Made by a program: the position numbers and the translations under genes
Shown: positions 29,331-38,664 of the stretch, piece by piece
Position numbering within the stretch: position 1 is the stretch's first letter
How the letters are laid out: each line of letters opens with the position of its first letter
Assembly: GCF_003206495.1 (NCBI RefSeq)
Contig: NZ_NKUF01000011.1
Location: 1-64,000 of the forward strand
Direction of reading: 5' to 3'
Length of the DNA: 64,000 nucleotides
From: Gluconacetobacter entanii
GTDB taxonomy: Bacteria; Pseudomonadota; Alphaproteobacteria; Acetobacterales; Acetobacteraceae
Notes under the pieces: model-generated
Databases searched by the model: none
Told to the model about the DNA's origin: nothing
Seen by the model: only the letters and a program-made list of their open reading frames with translations

Positions 29331-30617
29331 TCAGGCGACGCGACGGTTCCCACCGCGCTGGCCACCATGGCCACCGGGACGACCACTGCGACCATTGCAG
29401 CCACCACCACCGGAACGGCCACCGCGTCCGCGGCCACCACCGCCCAGCACGGGGGGACGCATCGTGGAATTGGCCGCAGCCTCGGAATGGTAGGGATGTT
29501 CCTGCACGACCGGGATCTTCTTGCCGATCGTCTTTTCGATGTCACGCAGCCATGCGCGCTGTTCCGCATCACACAGGGACACGGCCCAGCCATCACGTCC
29601 CGCACGCGCGGTCCGGCCAATGCGATGGACGTAGCTTTCGGGCACGTTCGGCAGGTCGTAGTTGAAGACATGCGTCACGTCATCGACATCAATGCCGCGT
29701 GCCGCAATGTCGGTCGCAACCAGCACCTTTACCGCGCCGGAACGGAAACCCGACATCGCACGCTCGCGCGCACCCTGCGACTTGTTGCCGTGGATGGCCT
29801 CCGCCGTGATGCCGTGTTCGTTCAGGAAGGCGGCAACCTTGTTGGCCTCATGCTTCATCAGCGTGAACACGACGGCGCGTTCCACTTTCGGGGAGTCCAC
29901 CAGCAGCTTCAGCGCCTCGCGCTTGTTGCCCGTGTCCACATACATGACGGCCTGGCGGATACGGTCCACCGTGCTGGACGGCGGGGTGACCTGCACCGTC
30001 GCCGGGTCACGCAGCAGGCCATGCGCCAGTTCGGAGATGCTCTTGGGCATCGTCGCGGAAAACAGCAGGGTCTGGCGGTCGGTCGGCAGGGTCGCGACAA
30101 TCTTTCGGATATCGCGGACAAAACCCATGTCGAGCATCCGGTCGGCCTCGTCCAGGACAAGGATCTCCAGCCCGGACAGGTCCACATGCCCCTGCCCCAT
30201 CAGGTCGAGCAGGCGGCCCGGTGCCGCAACCAGCACGTCGACGCCACGGCGTAGCGCCTCGATCTGGCGCCCCTGCCCCACGCCACCGAAAACCACGGCA
30301 TGGGTGAACTTCATGTGCCGCGCATAGGACGCGAAGCTGTCATCGATCTGCGACGCCAGTTCACGCGTGGGCGCCAGCACCAGCGCACGTGCGCCCTTGG
30401 GGTGGGCGCGGCCCTTGCTGGTCAGCAGGTGGTTGAGGATCGGCAGCGCGAAGGCCGCCGTCTTGCCGGTGCCGGTCTGCGCCAGCCCCAGCAGGTCACG
30501 CCCCTGAAGCAGATAGGGAATTGCGCCAGCCTGGATCGGGGTGGGCGTGGTATAGCCTTCCTCGTTGAGGGCACGCAGCAGCGGCTCCGCAAGATGAAGA
30601 TCGGCGAACGTTGTCAT
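29331..30617 (-). CDS. rhlE: RhlE-type DEAD-box ATP-dependent RNA helicase
   Basis: This 428-residue RNA helicase carries all core motifs: TPTPIQAGAIP (Q motif), QTGTGKT (I), APTRELA (Ia), VLDEADRMLDMGF (II), SAT (III), ATDIAARGIDV (V) and HRIGRTARAGRDG (VI). A glycine/arginine-rich tail (GGGGRGRGGRSGGGG and more) should bind RNA without specificity. RhlE proteins act in rRNA maturation and mRNA decay, often induced in the cold. The ATG at 30617 is supported by AGGAGG 8 bases upstream. That Shine-Dalgarno sequence sits in a small hairpin, and the 5' region is 306 bases long. Confidence 0.94.
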   Translation of the reverse strand: MTTFADLHLAEPLLRALNEEGYTTPTPIQAGAIPYLLQGRDLLGLAQTGTGKTAAFALPILNHLLTSKGRAHPKGARALVLAPTRELASQIDDSFASYARHMKFTHAVVFGGVGQGRQIEALRRGVDVLVAAPGRLLDLMGQGHVDLSGLEILVLDEADRMLDMGFVRDIRKIVATLPTDRQTLLFSATMPKSISELAHGLLRDPATVQVTPPSSTVDRIRQAVMYVDTGNKREALKLLVDSPKVERAVVFTLMKHEANKVAAFLNEHGITAEAIHGNKSQGARERAMSGFRSGAVKVLVATDIAARGIDVDDVTHVFNYDLPNVPESYVHRIGRTARAGRDGWAVSLCDAEQRAWLRDIEKTIGKKIPVVQEHPYHSEAAANSTMRPPVLGGGGRGRGGRSGGGGCNGRSGRPGGHGGQRGGNRRVA

Positions 30618-30923
30618 GAAAAGCGCCTCCTGGCGCAAGGAAATATGGCCGGAAACGTCACGACAGCATGCGCGTCCGGAAAAACCTGATGAAGGAACAC
30701 AAGACCTGCCCCTGCCGGTTCGCACGGGGCGGCCGTCTGTCGTCGCAAAGTATCAGGTGTCGGGATGAAACTGGTCCTGTCGCTTCTGTCGTGTCCCCCG
30801 CGTCAAGGACACGCGCCTACATGCCAGCAACCGGGACAGGCGCGGTCCGTCCCTTGGCGCGGCTTCTATCGGTTTGTGTCCCCGCCCGCAAGTTTTTTCC
30901 ATCTTCCAGCGACGGGAGCGGTT
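30618..30923. other. 306-base non-coding stretch before rhlE, with a Shine-Dalgarno hairpin
   Basis: No convincing gene was seen on either strand. At 30623-30636 the minus strand can form GCGCC-AGGA-GGCGC, which places part of the rhlE Shine-Dalgarno AGGAGG in the loop and part in the stem. A second GC-rich inverted repeat (CTGCCCC..GGGGCGG) lies near 30705-30730. The rest looks like a long untranslated leader plus promoter and the region downstream of the nitroreductase gene. Long leaders are common for cold-regulated helicase genes. Confidence 0.5.
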
Positions 30924-31532
30924 TCAGCCGGGGAAACGATCGGTCACGATGACCTCCGCATCCGGCAGCGCACCGACCCTTGGCGCGGCTTCCTGCGTGG
31001 CCCTGCCGATCACCACGAACATGGCGACCACGTGATCTTCGGGCAGGTTGATCAGCTTGCCCACCGCGTCATAATCGAACCCGTCCATCGGGCAGGTCTG
31101 GTACCCGCGCGCGGTCGCCGCCAGCATCAGCGTCTGCGCCGCAAGGCCCGCACTGCGCATGGTTTCGTCACGCTGCACCCATTCGCGCCCCATGTAGTAA
31201 TCGCGGATCATGCCCGCCATCTGGTCCTGCACCGCCTTGGGCGCGCCGTTGAAATAACGGGCCGGGTCCTTCTTCCACGCCGCCATGTCGGCACAGATGA
31301 CCACCAGTGCGGAGGCATCGGTCACCTGCGCCTGGTCCCACGCCACCTTGCGCAGTTGCGCGCGCAGGGCCGGGTCCTTCACCACGACGAAACGGTAGTG
31401 CTGGATGTTGAAAGCACTTGGCGCATGCCGCGCCGCATGCAGCAGGGTGGCGAGTTCGGCATCGTCAAGGCGATAGGTAGGATCATATGCCCTTATGGCG
31501 CGACGCGTGCGGATTGCCTCGAATGTTTCCAT
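30924..31532 (-). CDS. Nitroreductase-family flavoprotein
   Basis: This 202-residue FMN-dependent oxidoreductase has the family start METFEAIRTRRAIRAYDP, with the FMN-binding RTRRAIR motif. It continues with HAPSAFNIQHYRFVVV and GLAAQTLMLAATARGYQTCPMDGFD. These dimeric enzymes reduce nitro compounds, quinones or flavins with NAD(P)H; the natural substrate is not evident. The ATG at 31532 is preferred because the family similarity starts there. It lies 41 bases after metW on the same strand and may be cotranscribed with metX-metW. Confidence 0.9.
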   Translation of the reverse strand: METFEAIRTRRAIRAYDPTYRLDDAELATLLHAARHAPSAFNIQHYRFVVVKDPALRAQLRKVAWDQAQVTDASALVVICADMAAWKKDPARYFNGAPKAVQDQMAGMIRDYYMGREWVQRDETMRSAGLAAQTLMLAATARGYQTCPMDGFDYDAVGKLINLPEDHVVAMFVVIGRATQEAAPRVGALPDAEVIVTDRFPG

Positions 31533-31573
31533 GACCTTACTTCCTTCTGCCAGGTTGTAGGGGGTATGCGCCC

Positions 31574-32173
31574 TTACCTGCGACGCAGCAGGAACAGCGC
31601 CTGCTCCCCGAACAGGTTGGCCAGCCGGATGGAGCGCCGCCACGGCGCGCGCTCGCCTTCCTCATCCACGGCCATCCATTGCTGCACAACGTAACCCTCG
31701 TCACGGCACAAGGTCAAAAAATCCAGAATCGTGCAGGGATGGATATTGGGTGTTTCGTACCATGGCGTGTTCCACACCGCCGTCATCGGCATGCGCCCGC
31801 TCAGCAGCAGCTTGAGGCGAAGCTGCCAGTGGCCGAAATTCGGGAACGACACGATGGCGTATTTCCCGATCCGCAGCATCTGGCGCAGGACTTCGCGCGG
31901 GCGTTCAACCGCCTGCAGCGTACGTTGCAGCACCACATAATCGAACGCGTCATCGGGATAATGTTCAAGGTCGTGATCGGCATCCCCATGCATGACCGGC
32001 AGGCCGTGCGCGACCGAACGCGTGACCTCCTGCATGTCGATCTCGATCCCGCGCGCATCGCACCCGCTGATGCGGAACAGGTAATCGAGCAGCAGTCCGT
32101 CGCCACTGCCGATATCGAGGACCCGCGTCCCCGGCCGGATCATCCCGGCAATCAGTTTCTGGTCAAGGCGCAT
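31574..32173 (-). CDS. metW: Methionine biosynthesis protein MetW
   Basis: MetW is a small methyltransferase-fold protein almost always found beside metX. It has been reported to support MetX activity in homoserine acetylation and to act in methionine or polyamine-linked metabolism in several proteobacteria. The 199-residue protein has the SAM-type motif VLDIGSGDGLLLDYL near residue 20, then VVLQRTLQAVERPREVLRQMLRIG and SFPNFGHWQLRLKLLLSGRMP. These are hallmark MetW segments. The start is 2 bases from the metX stop, so translation is probably coupled. Confidence 0.94.
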   Translation of the reverse strand: MRLDQKLIAGMIRPGTRVLDIGSGDGLLLDYLFRISGCDARGIEIDMQEVTRSVAHGLPVMHGDADHDLEHYPDDAFDYVVLQRTLQAVERPREVLRQMLRIGKYAIVSFPNFGHWQLRLKLLLSGRMPMTAVWNTPWYETPNIHPCTILDFLTLCRDEGYVVQQWMAVDEEGERAPWRRSIRLANLFGEQALFLLRRR

Positions 32174-32175
32174 GG

Positions 32176-33342
32176 TCAGGCAATCCGCGCATGTTCTGCC
32201 GCCCCGGCGACAAAGCCCCGGATGGTGCGGTCAAGGTCGGGTTCATCAAGCAGGAAGGCGTCATGCCCCTTGTCGCTTTCGATCTCGACAAAGGAAACGT
32301 TGGCCGCAACCCGGTTCAGCGCAAGGGCGAGAAGCCGCGCCTGCGAGGTGGGAAACAGCCAGTCGGAGGAAAAGGAGATGATGCAGAACCGCGTCCGCGT
32401 GCCCCGGAATGGTCGCGACAGGTCCCCCTCGTAATCCGCGCCGAGGTCGAAATAATCCATGGCCCGGGTGATGGTCAGGTACGAATTGGCGTCAAAGCGA
32501 CGCACAAAGGTGGAGCCCTGGTGCCGCAGGTAGCTTTCCACCTCGAACATTTCCCCGAACAGGGAACCGGGGTTGGCGCCATTTCCCTGCGGGGCCTTGC
32601 GCACGCGCCGCCCGAATTTGCGGTTCAGCGCCTCCTCCGACAGGTAGGTGATGTGCGCCATCATCCGCGCCACCGCCAGACCACGCGCCGGAATGGCGTC
32701 ATGTTCCCAGTACCGGCCGCCATGCCATTGCGGATCGGCGAAGATCGCCTGCCGGCTGACCTCGTTAAAGGCAATGTTCTGCGCGGAATGGAAGGGCGAC
32801 GTCGCGATCGGGATGGCGGCGAACACCATTTCGGGGAAGGTCGCGGCCCATTGCAGCACCTGCATGCCCCCCATGGAGCCGCCAAGCACCGCAAACAGCT
32901 TCGTAATTCCCAGATGGTCGATCAGCAGCTTCTGCGCCTGCACCATGTCACGGATCGTGATGGGCGGAAAATCGGTGCCCCAGGGTTCACGACCACCGCC
33001 AGGACACTCCCGCAGGGAACGTGGGCCGGTACTGCCCATGCATCCACCCAGCACATTGATGCAGATGACGAAGAAGCGGTCCGTGTCGATCGGCAGGCCC
33101 GGCCCGACAAGGCGGCTCCACCATCCGGGCTTCCCCGTCAGGGGATGCGTCTCCGCCACATACTGATCGCCAGTCAGGGCGTGGCAGATCAGGATGGCGT
33201 TGTCATGCCGGGGCGAAAGCGTGCCATAGGTGCGATAGGCCACCTCCACCGGTGCAAGGTGAAAGCCACATTCAAGCGTCAATCCACCGGCAAAGGCCAC
33301 ATTCTGGTGCGAAAGGCACGAAGCGGAAACGGTCTGGTCCAT
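32176..33342 (-). CDS. metX: Homoserine O-acetyltransferase
   Basis: MetX acetylates homoserine with acetyl-CoA, the first committed step of methionine synthesis by direct sulfhydrylation. The alpha/beta-hydrolase fold is clear. The nucleophile serine lies in [13 protein letters not shown] (about residue 155), the acid region in SSDWLFP and the catalytic His in [10 protein letters not shown]. Conserved [13 protein letters not shown] is also present. The ATG at 33342 gives about 388 residues; an in-frame ATG at 33408 gives 410. The upstream region contains small hairpins but no SAM-II riboswitch that I could recognise. It forms an operon with metW. Confidence 0.94.
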   Translation of the reverse strand: MDQTVSASCLSHQNVAFAGGLTLECGFHLAPVEVAYRTYGTLSPRHDNAILICHALTGDQYVAETHPLTGKPGWWSRLVGPGLPIDTDRFFVICINVLGGCMGSTGPRSLRECPGGGREPWGTDFPPITIRDMVQAQKLLIDHLGITKLFAVLGGSMGGMQVLQWAATFPEMVFAAIPIATSPFHSAQNIAFNEVSRQAIFADPQWHGGRYWEHDAIPARGLAVARMMAHITYLSEEALNRKFGRRVRKAPQGNGANPGSLFGEMFEVESYLRHQGSTFVRRFDANSYLTITRAMDYFDLGADYEGDLSRPFRGTRTRFCIISFSSDWLFPTSQARLLALALNRVAANVSFVEIESDKGHDAFLLDEPDLDRTIRGFVAGAAEHARIA

Positions 33343-33617
33343 GGTGAAGCCGACATCCCGTAAACACGCGACATGGCAGGCCGCCATGCCCCGATCCCCT
33401 TCAGACAAAGGTGCAGCGGTATGACACCTGCACCGGACATGCGCAAGATTTCCCTGCCTGACCCGGGCTGTCCGGCGCGTCCCCCTTTGCCCCGAACCTC
33501 ACGATAGCGTGACACCTGCCCGGCACAACTTTCATGCGGGAGGGTCGTTATAACACGATGCCTTCGCCACGGCCGCCCATCCGGGCCGTGGCCCCCATCA
33601 TTACGGAGCATGAAACC

Positions 33618-34049
33618 ATGGCAATCAGGAAATACGGCACGGCACAGTGGACTGGCGGCCTGAAGGACGGCAAGGGCAACGTCTCGACCGAAAGCGGCGC
33701 CCTGTCAAAGCAGCCCTATGGCTTCAACACCCGCTTCGAGGATACGCCCGGCACCAACCCCGAGGAACTGATCGGCGCAGCGCACGCGGCATGCTTCGCC
33801 ATGGCGCTGTCAGGGGTGCTGGGTGGCAAGAACATCACGGCCGACCTGCTGGAAACCAAATCCACCGTGACGCTGGAAAAGAAGGATGACGGGTTCGCCG
33901 TGACCGCCGTGCATCTCGACCTGCACGCCACGGTGCAGGACGTTGATTTTGCGACCTTCAGCGAACTGGCCAACACGGCGAAGACGGGATGCCCCATCTC
34001 CAAGCTGCTGAACGCACCCATCACGCTTAAAATTGTGCTGGAGCAGTAA
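33618..34049 (+). CDS. osmC: OsmC-family peroxiredoxin-like protein
   Basis: OsmC proteins are dimeric cysteine-based peroxidases that remove organic and inorganic hydroperoxides. This 143-residue protein starts MAIRKYGTAQWTGGLKDGKG. It has a first cysteine in AAHAACFAMAL and a second in TAKTGCPISKLL, spaced as in the family. FNTRFEDTPGTNPEEL between them resembles the E. coli OsmC start of the catalytic domain. The ATG at 33618 is chosen on family alignment; an ATG at 33534 would add 28 residues not typical of the family. It is a single gene, convergent with aroC with only 17 bases between them. Confidence 0.92.
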   Translation: MAIRKYGTAQWTGGLKDGKGNVSTESGALSKQPYGFNTRFEDTPGTNPEELIGAAHAACFAMALSGVLGGKNITADLLETKSTVTLEKKDDGFAVTAVHLDLHATVQDVDFATFSELANTAKTGCPISKLLNAPITLKIVLEQ

Positions 34050-34066
34050 TGCGCAAAGGGGGACGA

Positions 34067-35140
34067 TCAGCCCCCGACCTGCCCCCGGTGGCGCAGCAGG
34101 TGATCGGCAAGCACGCAGGCCATCATCGCCTCGCCCACCGGCACGGCACGGATGCCGACACATGGGTCATGACGGCCCTTTGTCATCACCTCCACATTCT
34201 CGCCCGAACGGGTGACGGAGGGGACGGGGGTCAGGATTGAACTGGTCGGCTTGACGGCAAAGCGCGCCACGACAGGCTGCCCCGTGGAAATCCCGCCAAG
34301 GATGCCGCCCGCATGGTTGGAGGCGAACCGCAGCGTCCCGTCCTGCATGCGCATCGGATCGGCATTTTCCTCCCCCGTCAGGGCGGCAGCGGCAAAACCT
34401 TCGCCAATTTCGACACCCTTGACGGCATTGATGCTCATCAGCGCCATGGCAAGGTCTGAATCCAGCTTGCCATAGATGGGAGCACCCAGGCCCACTGGCA
34501 CGCCCTCGGCCACGACCTCGATCACCGCACCGATGGAAGAACCATCCTTGCGGATTGCGGCCAGAAGTTCCTCCCACTGCGCAAGGGCAACCGGATCGGG
34601 GCAGAACAACGGGTTACGCCCCACCAAGTCCCAGTCCCAGCGCGTGCGATCCACCTTGAGCGCACCGACCTGCACCAGGGCCGCGCGGATCCGCACCCCC
34701 TGCCCCAGCACCTTGCGCGCCACGGCGCCTGCGGCAACACGCATCGCCGTCTCCCGCGCGGAGGAACGGCCCCCGCCGCGATAATCACGGATGCCGTATT
34801 TACGGTCATAGGTGACGTCGGCATGGCCGGGACGGTACCGTTCGGCAATGTCGCCGTAATCGCGCGAACGCTGGTCGGTATTGTGGATCACCAGCGAGAT
34901 CGGGGTGCCGGTCGTCTGCCCCTCGAACACACCGGACAGGATTTCCACTCTGTCGGCTTCCTGCCGCTGCGTCGTGAATTTCGACTGCCCTGGCCTGCGA
35001 CGGTCCAGCCATGGCTGGATGTCCGCCTCGCTCAGGGGCAGGCGCGGCGGGCACCCGTCCACCACGCAGCCAATCGCCGGACCGTGGCTTTCGCCCCAGG
35101 TTGTGACACGGAACATGTGACCGAAGGTGTTGTACGACAT
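34067..35140 (-). CDS. aroC: Chorismate synthase
   Basis: AroC converts 5-enolpyruvylshikimate 3-phosphate to chorismate using reduced FMN, the last step of the shikimate pathway. The 357-residue protein starts with the signature [24 protein letters not shown], contains [14 protein letters not shown] and [18 protein letters not shown], and has the late FAVKPTSSI region. All three family signatures are present and length is normal. It begins 27 bases after fabI, so both are probably one transcript. Confidence 0.97.
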   Translation of the reverse strand: MSYNTFGHMFRVTTWGESHGPAIGCVVDGCPPRLPLSEADIQPWLDRRRPGQSKFTTQRQEADRVEILSGVFEGQTTGTPISLVIHNTDQRSRDYGDIAERYRPGHADVTYDRKYGIRDYRGGGRSSARETAMRVAAGAVARKVLGQGVRIRAALVQVGALKVDRTRWDWDLVGRNPLFCPDPVALAQWEELLAAIRKDGSSIGAVIEVVAEGVPVGLGAPIYGKLDSDLAMALMSINAVKGVEIGEGFAAAALTGEENADPMRMQDGTLRFASNHAGGILGGISTGQPVVARFAVKPTSSILTPVPSVTRSGENVEVMTKGRHDPCVGIRAVPVGEAMMACVLADHLLRHRGQVGG

Positions 35141-35167
35141 CGTGTTATGCCCTGCCGCCCCTGTGTG

Positions 35168-36007
35168 TCAGCTTCCCGCGACGGTGATGTCAGGGGCCGT
35201 GGGGTTTTTCATGCCCACGATGTGGTATCCCGAATCGACATGATGGATTTCCCCGGTCACGCCGCCCGACAGGTCGGACAGCATGTAGAGGCCCGCGCCC
35301 CCCACTTCCTCAAGCGAGACATTGCGTTCCAGCGGGGAATTGTACTGATTCCATTTCAGGATGTAGCGGAAATCCCCGATCCCGTTGGCCGCCAGCGTCA
35401 TGACCGGCCCGGCGGAGATGCCGTTAACGCGGATGCCATCGCAGCCCAGGTCCACGGCCATGTAACGCACCGAAGCCTCCAGCGCCGCCTTGGCCACGCC
35501 CATCACGTTGTAATGCGGCATGACACGTTCCGCCCCCAGATAGGTCAGGGTCAGCAGCGAACCGCCCGATTTCATCAGGCGCGCGGCCCGGCGCGCCACC
35601 GCCGTGAAGGAATAGCAGGAGATGTCGAGCGCCTTGAGGAACGCCTCACGCGGGGTATCGACATACCGGCCGCGCAGGAACTGCTTGTCGGCCCATCCGA
35701 TCGCATGCACCACGAAATCGATCTGGCCCCATTCCTTCTCGATCGCGGCGAAAGTGGCGTCGATGGCCGCGTCATCGCTGACATCGCACGGCAGCACCAG
35801 CGTGGACCCCACGGATGCGGCCAGCGGCCGTACGCGCTTGCCCAGTGCCTCCCCCTGATAGGTGAAGGCCAGTTCGCCGCCCTGCTCCGCCACGGCGCGG
35901 GCGATCCCCCACGCGATGGAGCGGTCGTTCGCGACGCCCATGACAAGTCCGCGCTTGCCTTTCATCAAAGAACCTGTAGCGGAGATTTTGGCCGCGCCGT
36001 CTGACAT
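35168..36007 (-). CDS. fabI: Enoyl-[acyl-carrier-protein] reductase (NADH), FabI
   Basis: FabI reduces trans-2-enoyl-ACP in the last step of each fatty acid elongation cycle. It is a short-chain dehydrogenase-fold enzyme of about 279 residues. It has the atypical nucleotide motif GKRGLVMGVANDRSIAWGIA, and the catalytic Tyr-x6-Tyr-x6-Lys set in LTYLGAERVMPHYNVMGVAK (about Y156, Y166, K173). This is the triclosan-target group. The ATG at 36007 (MSDGAAKISATG) gives a short leader before the core; the frame extends to 36073 without conserved sequence. It is divergent from pdxH and leads into aroC. Confidence 0.96.
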   Translation of the reverse strand: MSDGAAKISATGSLMKGKRGLVMGVANDRSIAWGIARAVAEQGGELAFTYQGEALGKRVRPLAASVGSTLVLPCDVSDDAAIDATFAAIEKEWGQIDFVVHAIGWADKQFLRGRYVDTPREAFLKALDISCYSFTAVARRAARLMKSGGSLLTLTYLGAERVMPHYNVMGVAKAALEASVRYMAVDLGCDGIRVNGISAGPVMTLAANGIGDFRYILKWNQYNSPLERNVSLEEVGGAGLYMLSDLSGGVTGEIHHVDSGYHIVGMKNPTAPDITVAGS

Positions 36008-36201
36008 GCTACTACCCTTGGTGGTGAATGGCGTATGAAAATTTCGGCATGGTGGTCGCACAAGCCGAAGCATCGGACAAGGTCCGGCGCATGGAATTGT
36101 AGCGATTAATGCCGCCGTCGTAATTTACCTTATATTTCGATATGTTTCGCACCGGACCATACGCTGCGCGCAAAATGTGGTCCCCAGACCGGAAAATGCA
36201 C

Positions 36202-36810
36202 ATGACCACCAGACTGATCGACCTTGATGCGGACCCTTTCGACCTGTTCGACGCATGGATGAAGGACGCCGTGGCGCACGAACCCAACGATCCCAACGCC
36301 ATGGCGCTGGCCACCGCCACGCCGCAGGGACGGCCGTCGGTGCGGATGATCCTGCTCAAGGGGGCGGACCGGCGCGGGTTCGTGTTCTATACCAACCTCA
36401 ACAGCCGCAAGGCCGGGGAACTCAAGGCCAATCCGCACGCCGCCCTGCTGTTCCACTGGAAAAGCATCCGCCGCCAGATCCGTATCGAAGGACCGGTCGA
36501 ACCCGTCACCCCGGCGGAGGCGGACGCCTATTTCGCAAGCCGCAGCAGGATCTCCAGCCTCGGGGCGATCGCCTCCAACCAGTCGCACCCGCTTGCCGAC
36601 CGGGCGGTGTTCGAGGCACGGCTGAAAGAGCTTGAAGCCCTCTACCCCACGGAGGATACCCCCATCCCCCGCCCCGCCAACTGGAGCGGCTTTCGCCTGG
36701 TGCCCGACAGTTTCGAATTCTGGCAGGATCGCCCCTATCGCCTGCATGACCGCGCGACATGGACCCGCACGGACAAGGATGACTGGACCCGGCAGCGTCT
36801 TTATCCCTGA
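36202..36810 (+). CDS. pdxH: Pyridoxamine 5'-phosphate oxidase
   Basis: PdxH oxidises pyridoxine or pyridoxamine 5'-phosphate to PLP with FMN and oxygen. The protein has about 202 residues. FMN and substrate motifs are NAMALATATPQGRPSVRMILLKG, FYTNLNSRKAGEL and FHWKSIRRQIRIEGPVE in part, with the conserved C-terminus DRATWTRTDKDDWTRQRLYP. In-frame ATGs at 36142 and 36196 are alternative starts; the one at 36202 (MTTRLIDLD) fits the family best. It is divergent from fabI. The PLP it makes serves enzymes such as the glyA product. Confidence 0.94.
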   Translation: MTTRLIDLDADPFDLFDAWMKDAVAHEPNDPNAMALATATPQGRPSVRMILLKGADRRGFVFYTNLNSRKAGELKANPHAALLFHWKSIRRQIRIEGPVEPVTPAEADAYFASRSRISSLGAIASNQSHPLADRAVFEARLKELEALYPTEDTPIPRPANWSGFRLVPDSFEFWQDRPYRLHDRATWTRTDKDDWTRQRLYP

Positions 36811-36882
36811 ACTTGCGGCCTCTTTATTCGTTTCCTGAAAGAGTGAGTTTCACAAGACACGAAAAAAGATCGGGAAACAGAC

Positions 36883-37779
36883 ATGAAAGGGGCGTCCATG
36901 CACATCCGCAAGATACTGCTGCCACTGTCTGGCGCGGAAAATGCTGGAAGCGCCCTTGGCATCGGGGTCATGTTCGCACAGCGTTTCAATGCCCATATCG
37001 CCGGACTGCATGTCGGCAGCGACTGGCAGGAGGTCAGCCCCATGGCGGGCGAAGGCCTGTCGGGGGCGATGGTGCAGGAAATGATTGCCGCCGCCCTGCA
37101 TGAAAGTGCCGGCCACCTGAAGGAAGTCCGCCACACGTTCCACAGCTTCATCAAGGAAGCGGGCCTGCCGATCGTGGCCCCCCGCTCCCCGCTGTCAACC
37201 ATCCCGATGGACCGGCCGAGCGCCAGCTTTACGGCCATGGCGGGGAACATGTACACCGTCGTCGCCCATCAGGCGCGGATGTCCGATATCGTCATCGTGC
37301 GCAATACCGGGGCCAGCGGGCAGGTCTCCTCCTCCGACGCGCTGCATGCCACGCTGTTCGACAGCGGACGGTGCGTTGTCGTCGCCCCCATCGAACGGCC
37401 CGTCAGTGTGGGACGGCGCATCTGCATCGCATGGAACGGCACGACAGAGGCCGCAACCGCCCTGCGCCATGCCCTGCCATGGATCGTGGAGGCCGAGGAG
37501 GTGCGCATCCTCTACAGCCGCAGCTACCAGCGGCTTGGCCCGGAGGCGCGCCACGTCAAGCATTACCTCGACATCCATGGCGTGGATACGACCATGCACG
37601 AATTCCACGCCGATGGCCGCAGCGTCGGCGCGGCCCTGCTGGAGGCGTGCCACGATTTCAACGCGGACATGATGGTCATGGGCGCCTATTCACATTCCCG
37701 CCTGCGCCAGATGATCCTTGGCGGGGTGACGCGCCATGTGCTGGAGAACGGAAAACTGTCGGTTTTCATGAGCCGTTAA
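36883..37779 (+). CDS. Tandem universal stress protein (UspA family)
   Basis: This 298-residue cytosolic protein has two UspA-like halves. The first starts IRKILLPLSGAENAGSALGIGV and the second ICIAWNGTTEAATALRHALP. Only the second ends with the nucleotide-binding-type loop GAYSHSRLRQMILGGVTRHVL, so ATP binding, if any, is likely in the C-terminal half. Such proteins are linked to stress survival and signalling; the precise role is unknown. The start may be the ATG at 36883 or the one at 36898, which has AAAGGGG just upstream. It sits 72 bases after pdxH and before the cys locus. Confidence 0.88.
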   Translation: MKGASMHIRKILLPLSGAENAGSALGIGVMFAQRFNAHIAGLHVGSDWQEVSPMAGEGLSGAMVQEMIAAALHESAGHLKEVRHTFHSFIKEAGLPIVAPRSPLSTIPMDRPSASFTAMAGNMYTVVAHQARMSDIVIVRNTGASGQVSSSDALHATLFDSGRCVVVAPIERPVSVGRRICIAWNGTTEAATALRHALPWIVEAEEVRILYSRSYQRLGPEARHVKHYLDIHGVDTTMHEFHADGRSVGAALLEACHDFNADMMVMGAYSHSRLRQMILGGVTRHVLENGKLSVFMSR

Positions 37780-37853
37780 TATACACTGAAAAATAGTGCA
37801 ATAAGCCCTCACGCATACATGGGCTTGCCATGCATAAACCGAAGACCGTACAT

Positions 37854-37879
37854 TATTCCCCTTGCATGGGTGGGGAATA
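37854..37879. promoter_or_regulatory. Inverted repeat upstream of the cys operon
   Basis: TATTCCCC and GGGGAATA are separated by 10 bases, 62 bases before the cysH start. A second, smaller inverted repeat (ACGAT/ATCGT) lies at about 37903-37917. It could be an operator for a sulfur regulator or the 3' hairpin of the stress-protein gene. No U-tract follows. Confidence 0.45.
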
Positions 37880-37940
37880 GTGATTAACTCCTCACCAAAT
37901 TAACGATTAAATATCGTGAACTGCGGAGGGAGATCGCAAC

Positions 37941-38645
37941 GTGCAGGTTGATCCGTCAATTATACGATCACTGCAGGCTGAGGGAAATACCGCACATGAC
38001 GTCCTGCGGATCGCCCTGACGGGGGACATGCGCGGACGTATCGGGCTGGTATCGTCCTTTGGCGCGGAATCCGCCGTCCTGCTGGCCATGGCCGCGGAAA
38101 TCGACCCGGCGGTGCCCGTCCTGTTCCTGCAGACCGGGCAGCATTTCCCCGAAACGCTGCAATACCGGCAGAAACTTGCACGCTTCCTTGGCCTGACCAA
38201 CGTGCGCGACATCCATCCCGACCCGGTGCAGATCCATGACCGCGATCCGGAGGGACAGTTGTGGGCGTTCGATCCCGACGCCTGCTGCGCCCTGCGCAAG
38301 GTCGAGCCCCTTGACGAGGCGCTGATCCCCTTTGACGGGTGGATCACCGGGCGCAAGCGCACGCAGGCCGCCACCCGCGTCAACCTCCCCATTGTTGAAA
38401 AGACGGAGGACGGCCGCATCAAGGTCAACCCGCTGGCACAGTGGACCCCGCGTGAACTTGATGCGGAAATGACGCTCCGCAACCTGCCACGCCATCCGCT
38501 CAGCCTGCGTGGCTATCCCTCGATCGGCTGCGCGCCGTGCACCCTGCCCGTCGGGGCGGACGCGGACCCGCGCTCCGGCCGCTGGGCAGGACAGAACAAG
38601 ACCGAATGTGGCATTCATGTCCGCAAGGTGTCCTCACCATCATGA
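37941..38645 (+). CDS. cysH: Adenosine 5'-phosphosulfate (APS) reductase, [4Fe-4S] type CysH
   Basis: CysH reduces activated sulfate to sulfite with thioredoxin. The 234-residue protein has the PP-loop-like start GLVSSFGAESAVLLA, four iron-sulfur cysteines (CC at about 115-116 in DACCALRKVEPL, and about 197 and 200 in GCAPC), and the catalytic cysteine in TECGIH (about 223). The CC..CxxC cluster marks enzymes that use APS directly instead of PAPS. It is the first gene of the sulfate assimilation locus, 20 bases before cysD. The upstream inverted repeat may regulate it. Confidence 0.95.
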   Translation: MQVDPSIIRSLQAEGNTAHDVLRIALTGDMRGRIGLVSSFGAESAVLLAMAAEIDPAVPVLFLQTGQHFPETLQYRQKLARFLGLTNVRDIHPDPVQIHDRDPEGQLWAFDPDACCALRKVEPLDEALIPFDGWITGRKRTQAATRVNLPIVEKTEDGRIKVNPLAQWTPRELDAEMTLRNLPRHPLSLRGYPSIGCAPCTLPVGADADPRSGRWAGQNKTECGIHVRKVSSPS

Positions 38646-38664
38646 CGAAGGCAGCCCCGACCTT

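Noticed and set aside
33343-33540. Possible SAM riboswitch before metX
   Set aside because: Small hairpins such as GGTGCAG/CTGCACC are present, but the conserved SAM-II or SAM-I cores were not recognised. A covariance-model search would be decisive.
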